Below, piece after piece: positions 15,243 through 23,006 of a stretch of DNA of 41,154 nucleotides. Under the pieces are notes generated by a model. The model had not been told where the DNA came from. It ran no database searches and saw nothing but the letters and a program-made list of their open reading frames with translations. Source of the DNA: Pseudomonas cuatrocienegasensis (lineage in GTDB: Bacteria > Pseudomonadota > Gammaproteobacteria > Pseudomonadales > Pseudomonadaceae); contig NZ_FOFP01000027.1 of assembly GCF_900110925.1 (NCBI RefSeq), positions 1 to 41,154 of the forward strand, given 5' to 3'. Every line of letters begins with the position of its first letter. The first letter of the stretch is position 1. The position numbers were made by a program, and so were the translations under genes.

Positions 15243-15275
15243 CCTTTGTGAGATAGGACGAAAGTCCACCGACGC

Positions 15276-15352
15276 GCAGCGGTAGTTCAGTCGGTTAGAA
15301 TACCGGCCTGTCACGCCGGGGGTCGCGGGTTCGAGTCCCGTCCGCTGCGCCA
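15276..15352 (+). tRNA. tRNA-Asp (anticodon GTC), copy 1
   Basis: 77 bases including encoded CCA. Acceptor arms GCAGCGG and CCGCTGC pair, discriminator G. Anticodon loop CTGTCAC gives GTC at 15310-15312. The T arm is GCGGGTTCGAGTCCCGT. Confidence 0.97.
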
Positions 15353-15448
15353 TATTTTCCATCCCAGGTTTACCGGGGATGAGGTCTACAAGCGGTAACG
15401 TAGGCCAGATGAAGCAAGAGTTGTACGGACGCAAGTCCACACCGACAC

Positions 15449-15525
15449 GCAGCGGTAGTTCAGTCGGTTAGAATACCGGCCTGTCACGCCGGGGGTCGCG
15501 GGTTCGAGTCCCGTCCGCTGCGCCA
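15449..15525 (+). tRNA. tRNA-Asp (anticodon GTC), copy 2
   Basis: Identical to copy 1, with the anticodon at 15483-15485. The leader before each copy is also similar (GGACGAAAGTCCACCGACG versus GGACGCAAGTCCACACCGAC), so the duplication included flanking bases. Confidence 0.97.
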
Positions 15526-15532
15526 TATACGA

Positions 15533-15565
15533 AACCCTCAGATCGCAAGATCTGAGGGTTTTTTA
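15533..15565 (+). terminator. Rho-independent terminator of the tRNA cluster
   Basis: A perfect 12-bp stem AACCCTCAGATC / GATCTGAGGGTT (15533-15544, 15549-15560) with GCAA loop runs into TTTTTT. Confidence 0.92.
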
Positions 15566-15675
15566 TTGCCTGCTGGTTTTGTCATCGCTGTGTCATCCCG
15601 GTTTCATTTGCGGCCCGCAGACTGCTGCACACAGGCAAACCGCAGTGGTTTGCCGAGTGTTCTGGAGGCTACGCC

Positions 15676-15762
15676 ATGGATGAGTATCAGGAAGAGCTGC
15701 TTGAGCAGCGCGCGCTGGCCGAAGAGCCGAGCGAGCCGCAAGACGATGCGATGGAGCTGTAA
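15676..15762 (+). CDS. 28-residue acidic small protein
   Basis: ATG 15676 follows GGAGG at 15664-15668 and encodes MDEYQEELLEQRALAEEP and ten further residues, ending at TAA 15760. The ribosome site, start spacing and strongly acidic, helix-prone composition suggest a real small gene. It sits between the tRNA terminator and the convergent AraC-type gene, whose stop is 12 bases away. Function is unknown. Confidence 0.55.
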   Translation: MDEYQEELLEQRALAEEPSEPQDDAMEL

Positions 15763-15774
15763 GTCGCAGCAGCC

Positions 15775-16812
15775 TTAAGCGCGCAGGCGCTGGGTGCGGC
15801 GAAATTCTCCCGGGGTCTGCTGGTTCCAGCGTTTGAAGGCGCGCTGAAAGGCCTCAGCCGAGGCGAAGCCGAGCAGGTAGGCGATCTCGCCGAAGGCCAG
15901 CTCGGTGTCGCGGATATAGGCCATGGCCAGGTCGCGGCGGGTCTCGTTGAGCAGGGTACGAAACTGTGTGCCTTCTTCCGCCAATTTGCGCCGCAGGGTC
16001 CAGCTGGGTAGTTGCAGGCGTGCAGCGACTTCCGCCAGGTCTGGCTCGCGGCCGTGCAGCAGCGGGCCGAGTAGCTGGGTAACGCGTTCGCGCAGACTGC
16101 GCGTGCGGGTTGCCTGCTCCAGTTCGCGTTCGCAGATATCCAGCAGATGCCGCCAGGTACTCGGGCAGTGCTCCGGGTTGCGCAAGGCCAGGCTGGCCTG
16201 ATCCAGGCGCAGTTGGTTGTATTCGCAGTCGAACTCCACGGCGCAGGCGAAGTGCGCAGCATGCTCGGCGGCGTAGGGCGGGGCGGCGTACTCGATCTGC
16301 ACACTCTCCACGGCCAGCGGTTGTTGCGCCACCAGTGCCAGCTGTTGCTGCCAGCCGGCCAGTACCGAGTCGATAACAAAGCGGTTGTAGGCGTTGTACG
16401 GGCTGATCGAATAAAAGCGCAGCCAGGCGCCTCGCGCATCTTCATGCAGGCTCGACTGGCCACGGTAGTTGGTCGCGTACAACGGCTCGAAACGGGTCAG
16501 GGCGCGGGCTGCTTCGCGTACCGTCGGGGCCTGGGCGACGGTGACGCCGACCAGGCCGATCTGCCCCAGGCGGCTCAGGCGGCCCATGCGCAGGCCCAGG
16601 GCTGGGGCGTCGCACAACTGAATGGCGGCATGACCCAGGCGCATATAGCGCGGGATCGACAGGCGCGCGCGGGGCTCGCCCAGGCGCGCGGCATCCAGGC
16701 CATATTGCGCTAGCAGCGGTGCGGGGTCGTGTCCGGATTGCGCCACCGCGTCGGCCAGGCTGTGCACGAAACCCACGGAGAGGTCGCCCAGGCGCACCCG
16801 CGGGCTGTTCAC
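15775..16812 (-). CDS. AraC-family transcriptional regulator
   Basis: A 345-residue regulator with an N-terminal effector-binding domain of the arabinose-binding-like (PF12625) type (about 20-205, including RARLSIPRYMRLGHAAIQLC and RFEPLYATNYRG). The C-terminal AraC double HTH occupies about 240-340, with WTLRRKLAEEGTQFRTLLNE and the signature AYLLGFASAEAFQRAFKRWN. It overlaps the downstream nitrilase-like gene start region on the same strand by 4 bases, so the two are probably cotranscribed. The ligand and targets are not deducible; relatives control amino-acid or lipid metabolism. Confidence 0.92.
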   Translation of the reverse strand: MNSPRVRLGDLSVGFVHSLADAVAQSGHDPAPLLAQYGLDAARLGEPRARLSIPRYMRLGHAAIQLCDAPALGLRMGRLSRLGQIGLVGVTVAQAPTVREAARALTRFEPLYATNYRGQSSLHEDARGAWLRFYSISPYNAYNRFVIDSVLAGWQQQLALVAQQPLAVESVQIEYAAPPYAAEHAAHFACAVEFDCEYNQLRLDQASLALRNPEHCPSTWRHLLDICERELEQATRTRSLRERVTQLLGPLLHGREPDLAEVAARLQLPSWTLRRKLAEEGTQFRTLLNETRRDLAMAYIRDTELAFGEIAYLLGFASAEAFQRAFKRWNQQTPGEFRRTQRLRA

Positions 16813-17747
16813 GTCGCGGGTATCCAGATATTCAGCAGGTGCGAGCCTGGCGCGTCGCTGGCCTGTTCGGCGTTATCGGGGATCAGGTGGATATGCCGGG
16901 TCGCGCCGCCAATCGGCCAGTCCAGTTGACCGCGCAGAAACAGCGGCGGGCCGTAGGTCCCTGCTGGCAGGCGCAGGCGGCTTTGCGGGTGGCCGGCGTG
17001 CCAGTCGCGCTCGACTTCAAACCACTGCTCGCCCAATCGAACCTGCTGCATGCTGCCCTCATCGCGCCAGGGCCAGGGTTCGCTGTACAGCTCGCCCTGC
17101 ACCTGGCCCTGGGCGTCGAAAACCAGGCTGAGGTTGCGCAGCGGCCCATCGCCGCTGTGCAGCTCGCCCGCTTGCATATATGGCGCCGGCAACAGCATCG
17201 AACCTGCCAGCAGGGTGACGCGGTACTCGCGGGCCAGGCCGGCGAACAGTTGCTGGTAGTCGCGGGCCATCTGCTCGGCCTTCATGCGCAGCAGCGCTTC
17301 GTCGAGGCGCTCGGCGTCGAGGTTGAGCAGCAGGGCGCGGGTGGCCAGTACTGGGTTGCCCAGCAGCAGCCAGTCGCGCACCTGCTGGCGGGTGCGGGCC
17401 TGGTAGAACTCGGCCTTCTCGCCACGGGCCAGCAGCCAGGTGCCGATATGCTCCGGCAGTGCCACCAGCGTGTCTGGGGTCAGCAAGCCGGCCTGCTGCG
17501 CCTGATCGAGTGCGGCGGCCAGCTTGCGGCGTAGCTGGGCGGTACTCTGGAAGTCGGACGGGTACAACTGTGGGCGCACCAGCAGCAGGTTGCCCTGGCT
17601 GTTTGCCGGGCGCGGGCTGCTGATGACCTGGGTGCGCAGGTCCGACAGGTAATGGCTGGGCGGCCGACGCTCGGCCCAGATCAGAAAGCTGATCAGGCCA
17701 GCGAAGGCGAGTACAAGCAGGGCGATAAGCGAGACGGTACGTTTCAT
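16809..17747 (-). CDS. Membrane-anchored nitrilase-fold (CN hydrolase) protein, active site degenerate
   Basis: A 312-residue protein starting MKRTVSLIALLVLAFAGLIS, a signal-anchor helix. The body resembles carbon-nitrogen hydrolases: NLLLVRPQLYPSDFQS, then LVALPEHIG with the conserved Glu, and VTLLAGSMLLPAPYM. The expected Lys region reads LYSEPWPWRDEG with no Lys, and no Cys is seen at the nucleophile position, so catalysis is doubtful. ATG 17747 is chosen over one 27 codons upstream because it places the hydrophobic segment at the N-terminus. It sits divergent to fadH and upstream of the AraC gene. Confidence 0.7.
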   Translation of the reverse strand: MKRTVSLIALLVLAFAGLISFLIWAERRPPSHYLSDLRTQVISSPRPANSQGNLLLVRPQLYPSDFQSTAQLRRKLAAALDQAQQAGLLTPDTLVALPEHIGTWLLARGEKAEFYQARTRQQVRDWLLLGNPVLATRALLLNLDAERLDEALLRMKAEQMARDYQQLFAGLAREYRVTLLAGSMLLPAPYMQAGELHSGDGPLRNLSLVFDAQGQVQGELYSEPWPWRDEGSMQQVRLGEQWFEVERDWHAGHPQSRLRLPAGTYGPPLFLRGQLDWPIGGATRHIHLIPDNAEQASDAPGSHLLNIWIPAT

Positions 17748-17932
17748 GGGCAACAGGGTAGGGCGTGCACCCAAGCTTGCCAAGCGTCTGCTGTACACCA
17801 GGATCAATAAGTTGTCACTTTGGGTCATTGAGGGGGCACAGCCAGCTGCTTATCGTTTCTGCCATACCGACCTGAGTTCATCTGAAACCCAGGCGCTTCC
17901 GTGAATTGCCACCGCCTGATGTGGAGATTGTC

Positions 17933-19969
17933 ATGACCGCTGCTCGTTACCCGCACCTGCTCGCCCCGCTGGACCTGGGCTTTACTACCCTGCGCAACCG
18001 CACCCTGATGGGCTCCATGCACACCGGTCTGGAGGAGAAGCCGGGTGGCTTCGAGCGCATGGCCGCTTATTTTGCCGAGCGTGCCCGTGGCGGTGTCGGC
18101 CTGATGGTCACCGGCGGTATTGGCCCGAACGAGGAGGGCGGCGTGTACAGCGGCGCCGCCAAGCTGACCACGCCCGAGGAAGCCGAGAAGCACCGCATCG
18201 TCACCCAGGCGGTGCACGAAGCCGGCGGCAAGATTTGCATGCAGATCCTGCACGCCGGGCGTTATGCCTACAGCCCCAAGTCGGTGGCGCCCAGCGCCAT
18301 TCAGGCGCCGATCAACCCGTTCAAGCCCCATGAACTGGACGAGGCCGGCATCGAGAAGCAGATCCAGGATTTCGTCACCTGCTCCAGCCTGGCCCAGCAG
18401 GCCGGCTACGACGGCGTCGAGGTGATGGGCTCGGAAGGCTACTTCATCAACCAGTTCCTCGCCGCCCACACCAACCAGCGCACCGACCGTTGGGGTGGCA
18501 GCTACGAGAACCGCATGCACCTGCCGGTGGAGATCGTCCGTCGCGTGCGCGAGGCGGTCGGGCCGAACTTCATCATCATCTATCGCCTGTCGATGCTCGA
18601 CTTGGTCGAGGGCGGCAGCACCTGGGATGAGATTGTCACCCTGGCCAAGGCCATCGAAGCGGCGGGTGCGACCCTGATCAACACCGGTATTGGCTGGCAC
18701 GAGGCGCGTATCCCGACCATCGCCACCAAGGTGCCGCGTGCGGCTTTCACCAAGGTCACCGCCAAGCTGCGGGGCGAGGTGAAGATCCCGCTGATCACCA
18801 CCAACCGCATCAACACCCCGGAAATCGCCGAGCAGGTGCTGGCCGAAGGCGATGCCGACATGGTCTCCATGGCGCGGCCGTTCCTCGCCGACCCCGAGTT
18901 CGTCAACAAGGCCGCCGCCGGGCGCAGTGACGAGATCAATACCTGTATCGGCTGCAACCAGGCGTGCCTGGACCACACCTTCGGTGGCAAGCTGACCAGT
19001 TGCCTGGTCAACCCGCGGGCCTGCCACGAGACCGAGCTGAACTACATCCCGACCACCCAGGTGAAGAAGATTGCCGTGGTCGGCGCCGGGCCTGCCGGGC
19101 TGGCCAGTGCCACCGTAGCGGCCGAGCGCGGCCATCAGGTGACTCTGTTCGACGGCGCCAGCGAAATCGGCGGGCAGTTCAATATCGCCAAGCGTGTGCC
19201 GGGCAAGGAAGAGTTCTTCGAGACCCTGCGCTACTTCAAACGCAAGCTGGAAACCACTGGCGTCGACCTGCGCCTGAACACCCGGGTCACGGTCGAGCAG
19301 CTGCTGGCCGGCGGTTTCGACGAGATCATCCTGGCCACCGGCATCGCCCCGCGCACGCCGTCCATCCCCGGCATCGAGCACGCCAAGGTGATCAGCTACC
19401 TGGATGCCATTTTGCAGCGCAAGCCGGTGGGTCAGCAGGTGGCAGTGATCGGCGCCGGCGGCATCGGTTTCGACGTGTCGGAGTTCATTACCCATCAGGG
19501 CGAGTCCTCCAGCCTGGACCGTGAGGTGTTCTGGAAGGAGTGGGGCATCGACAGCACCCTCCAGGCGCGCGGCGGTGTGGCCGGTGTGCAGGCGCAGCCG
19601 CATCCACCAGCCCGTCAGGTGTACCTGTTGCAGCGCAAGAAGAGCAAGGTCGGCGATGGCCTGGGCAAGACCACCGGCTGGATCCACCGCGCCGGGCTGA
19701 AGAACAAGCAGGTGCAGATGCTCAACAGCGTCGAGTACCTGAAGATCGACGATGCCGGCCTGCATATCAGCATCGCCGGTGGCGAGCCACAGGTATTGCC
19801 GGTGGACACCGTTATCATCTGCGCAGGGCAAGACCCGCTGCGCGAGCTGCAGGACGCCCTGGTCGCCGCCGGGCAGACCGTGCACCTGGCCGGTGGCGCC
19901 GATGTGGCCAGCGAGCTGGATGCCAAGCGCGCCATCGACCAGGGCTCGCGCCTGGCCGCTGCGCTCTGA
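17933..19969 (+). CDS. fadH: NADPH-dependent 2,4-dienoyl-CoA reductase FadH
   Basis: Iron-sulfur flavoenzyme of 678 residues that reduces 2,4-dienoyl-CoA during beta-oxidation of polyunsaturated fatty acids. An N-terminal FMN-binding TIM barrel (about 5-330) contains the catalytic Tyr170 (GSEGYFINQF) and His256 (GIGWHEARIPT). The 4Fe-4S cluster region begins CIGCNQACLDHTFGGKLTSC near 338. The FAD Rossmann motif is VVGAGPAGLASATVAAERG near 382 and the NADPH motif VAVIGAGGIGFDVSEF near 502. GGAG precedes ATG 17933. The length matches E. coli FadH. Confidence 0.95.
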   Translation: MTAARYPHLLAPLDLGFTTLRNRTLMGSMHTGLEEKPGGFERMAAYFAERARGGVGLMVTGGIGPNEEGGVYSGAAKLTTPEEAEKHRIVTQAVHEAGGKICMQILHAGRYAYSPKSVAPSAIQAPINPFKPHELDEAGIEKQIQDFVTCSSLAQQAGYDGVEVMGSEGYFINQFLAAHTNQRTDRWGGSYENRMHLPVEIVRRVREAVGPNFIIIYRLSMLDLVEGGSTWDEIVTLAKAIEAAGATLINTGIGWHEARIPTIATKVPRAAFTKVTAKLRGEVKIPLITTNRINTPEIAEQVLAEGDADMVSMARPFLADPEFVNKAAAGRSDEINTCIGCNQACLDHTFGGKLTSCLVNPRACHETELNYIPTTQVKKIAVVGAGPAGLASATVAAERGHQVTLFDGASEIGGQFNIAKRVPGKEEFFETLRYFKRKLETTGVDLRLNTRVTVEQLLAGGFDEIILATGIAPRTPSIPGIEHAKVISYLDAILQRKPVGQQVAVIGAGGIGFDVSEFITHQGESSSLDREVFWKEWGIDSTLQARGGVAGVQAQPHPPARQVYLLQRKKSKVGDGLGKTTGWIHRAGLKNKQVQMLNSVEYLKIDDAGLHISIAGGEPQVLPVDTVIICAGQDPLRELQDALVAAGQTVHLAGGADVASELDAKRAIDQGSRLAAAL

Positions 19970-19975
19970 TGCAGC

Positions 19976-19998
19976 GCCGGCCCGCCTGGCGGGCCGGC
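19976..19998 (+). terminator. Strong GC hairpin after fadH
   Basis: GCCGGCCCGCC and GGCGGGCCGGC are exact reverse complements around a single T. No proper T-run follows (GTCCCGGTTTTA), so it may be a 3'-end stabiliser or partial attenuator between fadH and the next gene rather than a full terminator. Confidence 0.45.
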
Positions 19999-20030
19999 GT
20001 CCCGGTTTTATCGAGCACGAGGAGTTGCGC

Positions 20031-20459
20031 ATGTCCCCTTCATCCCTGTCGCCCGCCGCGGCTGAAACCCTGGCGCACTGGCATCAACTGATCGCCGCTC
20101 ACGATCTCAGTGGGTTGCCGCCGCTGTTGCATCCCGAGGCGGTCTTCCGTTCACCGATGGCCTTCAAGCCCTATGTCGGTGCGCCGGTGGTGGCGTTGAT
20201 CCTCGGCACCGTGGTCAAGGTGTTCGAGGACTTCGTCTACCACCGCGAGCTGGTCAGTGCCGACGGCCTGAACGTGGTGTTGGAGTTCAGTGCGCGGGTC
20301 GGCGAGCGCGAGCTCAAGGGCATCGACCTGATCCGTTTCGACGAGGCCGGCCTGATTGTCGAGTTCGAGGTGATGGTTCGCCCGCTCAGTGGCCTGCAGG
20401 CATTGGGCGCGGAAATGGGCCAGCGCCTGGCGCCGTTGCTCGCGGCCTATCGTGCTTGA
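20031..20459 (+). CDS. NTF2-like/SnoaL-like small protein
   Basis: A 142-residue protein with the cone-shaped NTF2 pattern: an N-terminal helix ETLAHWHQLIAAHDLSGLPP, then LLHPEAVFRSPM, and C-terminal strands LKGIDLIRFDEAGLIVEFEV. Such folds bind small hydrophobic ligands or catalyse minor reactions; the ligand is unknown. GAGGAG at 20018-20023 precedes the ATG. It follows fadH by 61 bases and probably shares its transcript. Confidence 0.8.
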   Translation: MSPSSLSPAAAETLAHWHQLIAAHDLSGLPPLLHPEAVFRSPMAFKPYVGAPVVALILGTVVKVFEDFVYHRELVSADGLNVVLEFSARVGERELKGIDLIRFDEAGLIVEFEVMVRPLSGLQALGAEMGQRLAPLLAAYRA

Positions 20460-20519
20460 TCGATCAGCGCAGGGCTGTGCCTGATAGCGGTGGCGCCAGC
20501 GTCTGCCAACCGAATCACA

Positions 20520-20547
20520 TTGCTGCGCCCGCGTTTTACCCTAGACT
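20520..20547 (+). promoter_or_regulatory. Probable sigma-70 promoter for the coiled-coil gene
   Basis: TTGCTG (20520-20525) and TAGACT (20542-20547) are spaced by 16 bp within the 204-bp gap before ATG 20664. Confidence 0.4.
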
Positions 20548-20663
20548 TGCCTGGTCCGGGCACTTGCGCCCGGCTGTGGTGCATTGTGCACCGCACGCGT
20601 GCCCTTGGCCGCGTTAGCGTTCCGCACGTTGGCGGGCACCCGTACAGGTCCAGAGGGCGACTG

Positions 20664-22031
20664 ATGAGCATGCAGAACAAGCCGCAGATGGTTGAAGCCG
20701 TGATGTTCTTCAGCGAGCGCGGCGTCTGCAAGCAGATGTTCTTCGCCGAGTTCGAGGCGCTGCTCGACGGCGTGGTCAACATGCCGGAATTCGCCGACCA
20801 ACAGATGCGCGTGGTGTATGCGGTGATCAACCCGCGCTTACAGGTCAAGGCTGCGGTGTTCTTCTTCCTCGATTTCGATGAAAAGGGTGCGCCGGACAGC
20901 GGCTGGAATATCCCCCTGCAGCACCTGGCCGACCGCGCCGGGCGCGGCCCGGACCTGGGCGGTGGGCCGATTCGTCTGGCCTGTCGCAGCCAGTGCCCGG
21001 TGTCCTGGCACCAGATGCACCTGTGGGACCCCAACCTGGCACCGGGGCAGAACGACCTGGCGCTGCTGCGCGACACGGTCAAGCGCAACAGCCTGGGTCT
21101 GCTGGTCGAGGAGGACGGTGGCGCGGCGGTCGAGCCCGCGCGCTTGCAGATGGCTTCGGAGGACAACTGGCACGCACCCGATCCCTCGCGCGAGGTGGCC
21201 GAGCGGCTGGCCGCTGAGCTGGAGCAGACGCATCGGGCCAAGACCGCACAACTGATCAAGCAACAGCGCCTGCGCATCAGCAGCCTGAGCCAGCAGCATG
21301 AAGACGAGCTGGCCCAGTTCAAGCTCGCCACTGAGCAGCAGCACCAGCAATTGCAGGCCAAGCTGCAGCACCTGCAGCAGGCGTTGCAGCAGCAGGAGGC
21401 GCGCAATGCGGCACTCAAGGCGCAGCTGGCGGCCCAGGCCGTCAGCCTGCAGACCACCCGCGAAGACATGACCGAGCAACTGCGTACGCTGGAACGCCAC
21501 AACCGCACCCAGCAGGACCTGTTGCGTGCTCAGTTCGAGACCGAAACTCAAGCCAGAATCGCCGCCGCAGTGGCCGACCTCAAGGAGCAGGTGGCCATTC
21601 GTGATGTCGAGCTGGCCTATCGTAACGAGCAGGAAACCCAGCTGCGTCAGGATATCGAGCGCTATCGCCTGGCGCGTGACGAACTGGCGGCGCAGAGCGG
21701 TGACCAGGTGCTCGAGCGCCTGGCGCGTCTGGGCATGGTCTTCGTGGTCTACCATCCCGGCGCCGGCCATCTGACCATCGCCTTGCAGGACGTCGCGCGC
21801 TATCAGGACAACCCCATGGCCTATGCGGCGGCCAAGTGTTTTGTCAGCGAGGCGCAGTACCGCCAGTGGCTGACGCACTACCAGCAGCCGGCCTGCGAGG
21901 CGCTGCTGCCCAGCGGCGAGCGCTGCGCGATGCCGATCGACCGGGTCGATACGCCGAGCCGCTTTACCCCTGGCGACTCCAATTGCTGCGCCCGACACAA
22001 GGCCACCAGCCGTTTGCGTCCCGTCAGCTAG
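20664..22031 (+). CDS. Coiled-coil protein of unknown function
   Basis: A 455-residue protein. The first 190 residues are globular (VEAVMFFSERGVCKQMFFAE, VVYAVINPRLQVKAAVFFFL). Residues about 190-380 form a long Gln/Glu-rich coiled coil (LAQFKLATEQQHQQLQAKLQ and similar). The last 75 residues contain a Cys/His group (CEALLPSGERCAMP and SNCCARHKATS) that could bind zinc. ATG 20664 has GAGGG upstream. Annotation pipelines sometimes name such proteins DNA repair ATPases because of the coiled coil, but no ATP-binding motif is visible. The next gene starts with GTG directly after its stop. Confidence 0.8.
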   Translation: MSMQNKPQMVEAVMFFSERGVCKQMFFAEFEALLDGVVNMPEFADQQMRVVYAVINPRLQVKAAVFFFLDFDEKGAPDSGWNIPLQHLADRAGRGPDLGGGPIRLACRSQCPVSWHQMHLWDPNLAPGQNDLALLRDTVKRNSLGLLVEEDGGAAVEPARLQMASEDNWHAPDPSREVAERLAAELEQTHRAKTAQLIKQQRLRISSLSQQHEDELAQFKLATEQQHQQLQAKLQHLQQALQQQEARNAALKAQLAAQAVSLQTTREDMTEQLRTLERHNRTQQDLLRAQFETETQARIAAAVADLKEQVAIRDVELAYRNEQETQLRQDIERYRLARDELAAQSGDQVLERLARLGMVFVVYHPGAGHLTIALQDVARYQDNPMAYAAAKCFVSEAQYRQWLTHYQQPACEALLPSGERCAMPIDRVDTPSRFTPGDSNCCARHKATSRLRPVS

Positions 22032-23006
22032 GTGGCGTTGCAGCTCCCCACCTGGCAGCCCCAGGCACCGTTGCAGGCGTTGGCGCTGCCCTGGGCCGAG
22101 GCGGCGGGTGTGTCACTCGCGGTACTGCGCCTGGACCTTATCGACCCGCTGATCAGCGGCAACAAATGGTTCAAGCTCGCCCCGCATCTGGCTGTGGCCG
22201 CCCAGGCGGGCGCCGAAGGTGTGATCAGCCTGGGCGGCGCCCATTCCAACCACCTGCACGCGCTGGCCGCCGCTGGGCAGCGGTTTGGTTTTGCCACGGT
22301 CGGCCTGTTGCGCGGCGAGCCCCAGGACACAGCGACAGTGCGCGACCTGCAGCGTTGGGGCATGCAGCTGCACTGGCTCGGTTATGGCGGCTACCGCGCA
22401 CGCCATCAGGCGGATTTCTGGGCGCCCTGGCAGGCCCTTTACCCACACTTTGCAACGGTGCCAGAGGGCGGTGGTGGGCTGCTCGGTGCCCAGGGTTGTC
22501 AGGTGTTGGTGAGCATGGCCCGCGCGCAACTGCCGGCGTTGGGCTGGGCGGACTATGACGGCTGGTGGCTTGCGGCTGGGACTGGCACCACTCTCGCCGG
22601 GCTGGTCCTCGGCGAGGCCGGCGCGCACCCCGTTACGGCGGCGCTGGCGGTGCCGGCCAGTCATGGCGTAGCCCAGCAGGTGGCCGAGGTGCTGCAGCAA
22701 GCCGGCCAGGCGGCCCAGGGTTATCGCCTGCTGGAGGCCGCGCGCGGCGGCTTTGCCCGGGTCGATACGGAGCTGGCGGCGTTCACCCTGGCGTGCGAGC
22801 AGCACAGCGGCGTACTGCTGGAGCCGGTATACACGGCCAAGGCGCTGCTGGCCCTGCAGGGGCAGATCGAAAGCGCTGCGATACCCGCTGGTAGCCGCCT
22901 GATTGTGGTGCACACCGGCGGTTTACAGGGGCGGTCAGCGGCGCTGCAGCAAGTGCCCGGCTACACTGACGAACAATTCGCGGCGGTCGAGCCTTCCCAT
23001 GAGTGA
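22032..23006 (+). CDS. PLP-dependent ACC deaminase/D-cysteine desulfhydrase family enzyme
   Basis: A 324-residue fold-type II PLP enzyme. Lys45 in the GNKWFKL motif is the expected Schiff-base lysine, and GGAHSNHLHALAAAG follows as the phosphate/substrate loop. AAGTGTTLAGLVLGEAG binds the cofactor phosphate, and LLEPVYTAKALLALQ is the C-terminal hallmark. The family includes 1-aminocyclopropane-1-carboxylate deaminase and D-cysteine desulfhydrase; which activity applies is undecided. GTG 22032 directly abuts the preceding TAG, and its end overlaps the next gene by 8 bases. Confidence 0.88.
   Translation: MALQLPTWQPQAPLQALALPWAEAAGVSLAVLRLDLIDPLISGNKWFKLAPHLAVAAQAGAEGVISLGGAHSNHLHALAAAGQRFGFATVGLLRGEPQDTATVRDLQRWGMQLHWLGYGGYRARHQADFWAPWQALYPHFATVPEGGGGLLGAQGCQVLVSMARAQLPALGWADYDGWWLAAGTGTTLAGLVLGEAGAHPVTAALAVPASHGVAQQVAEVLQQAGQAAQGYRLLEAARGGFARVDTELAAFTLACEQHSGVLLEPVYTAKALLALQGQIESAAIPAGSRLIVVHTGGLQGRSAALQQVPGYTDEQFAAVEPSHE

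Noticed and set aside
17825..20032. 735-codon open frame on the minus strand
   Set aside because: Antisense shadow of fadH with no recognisable domain.
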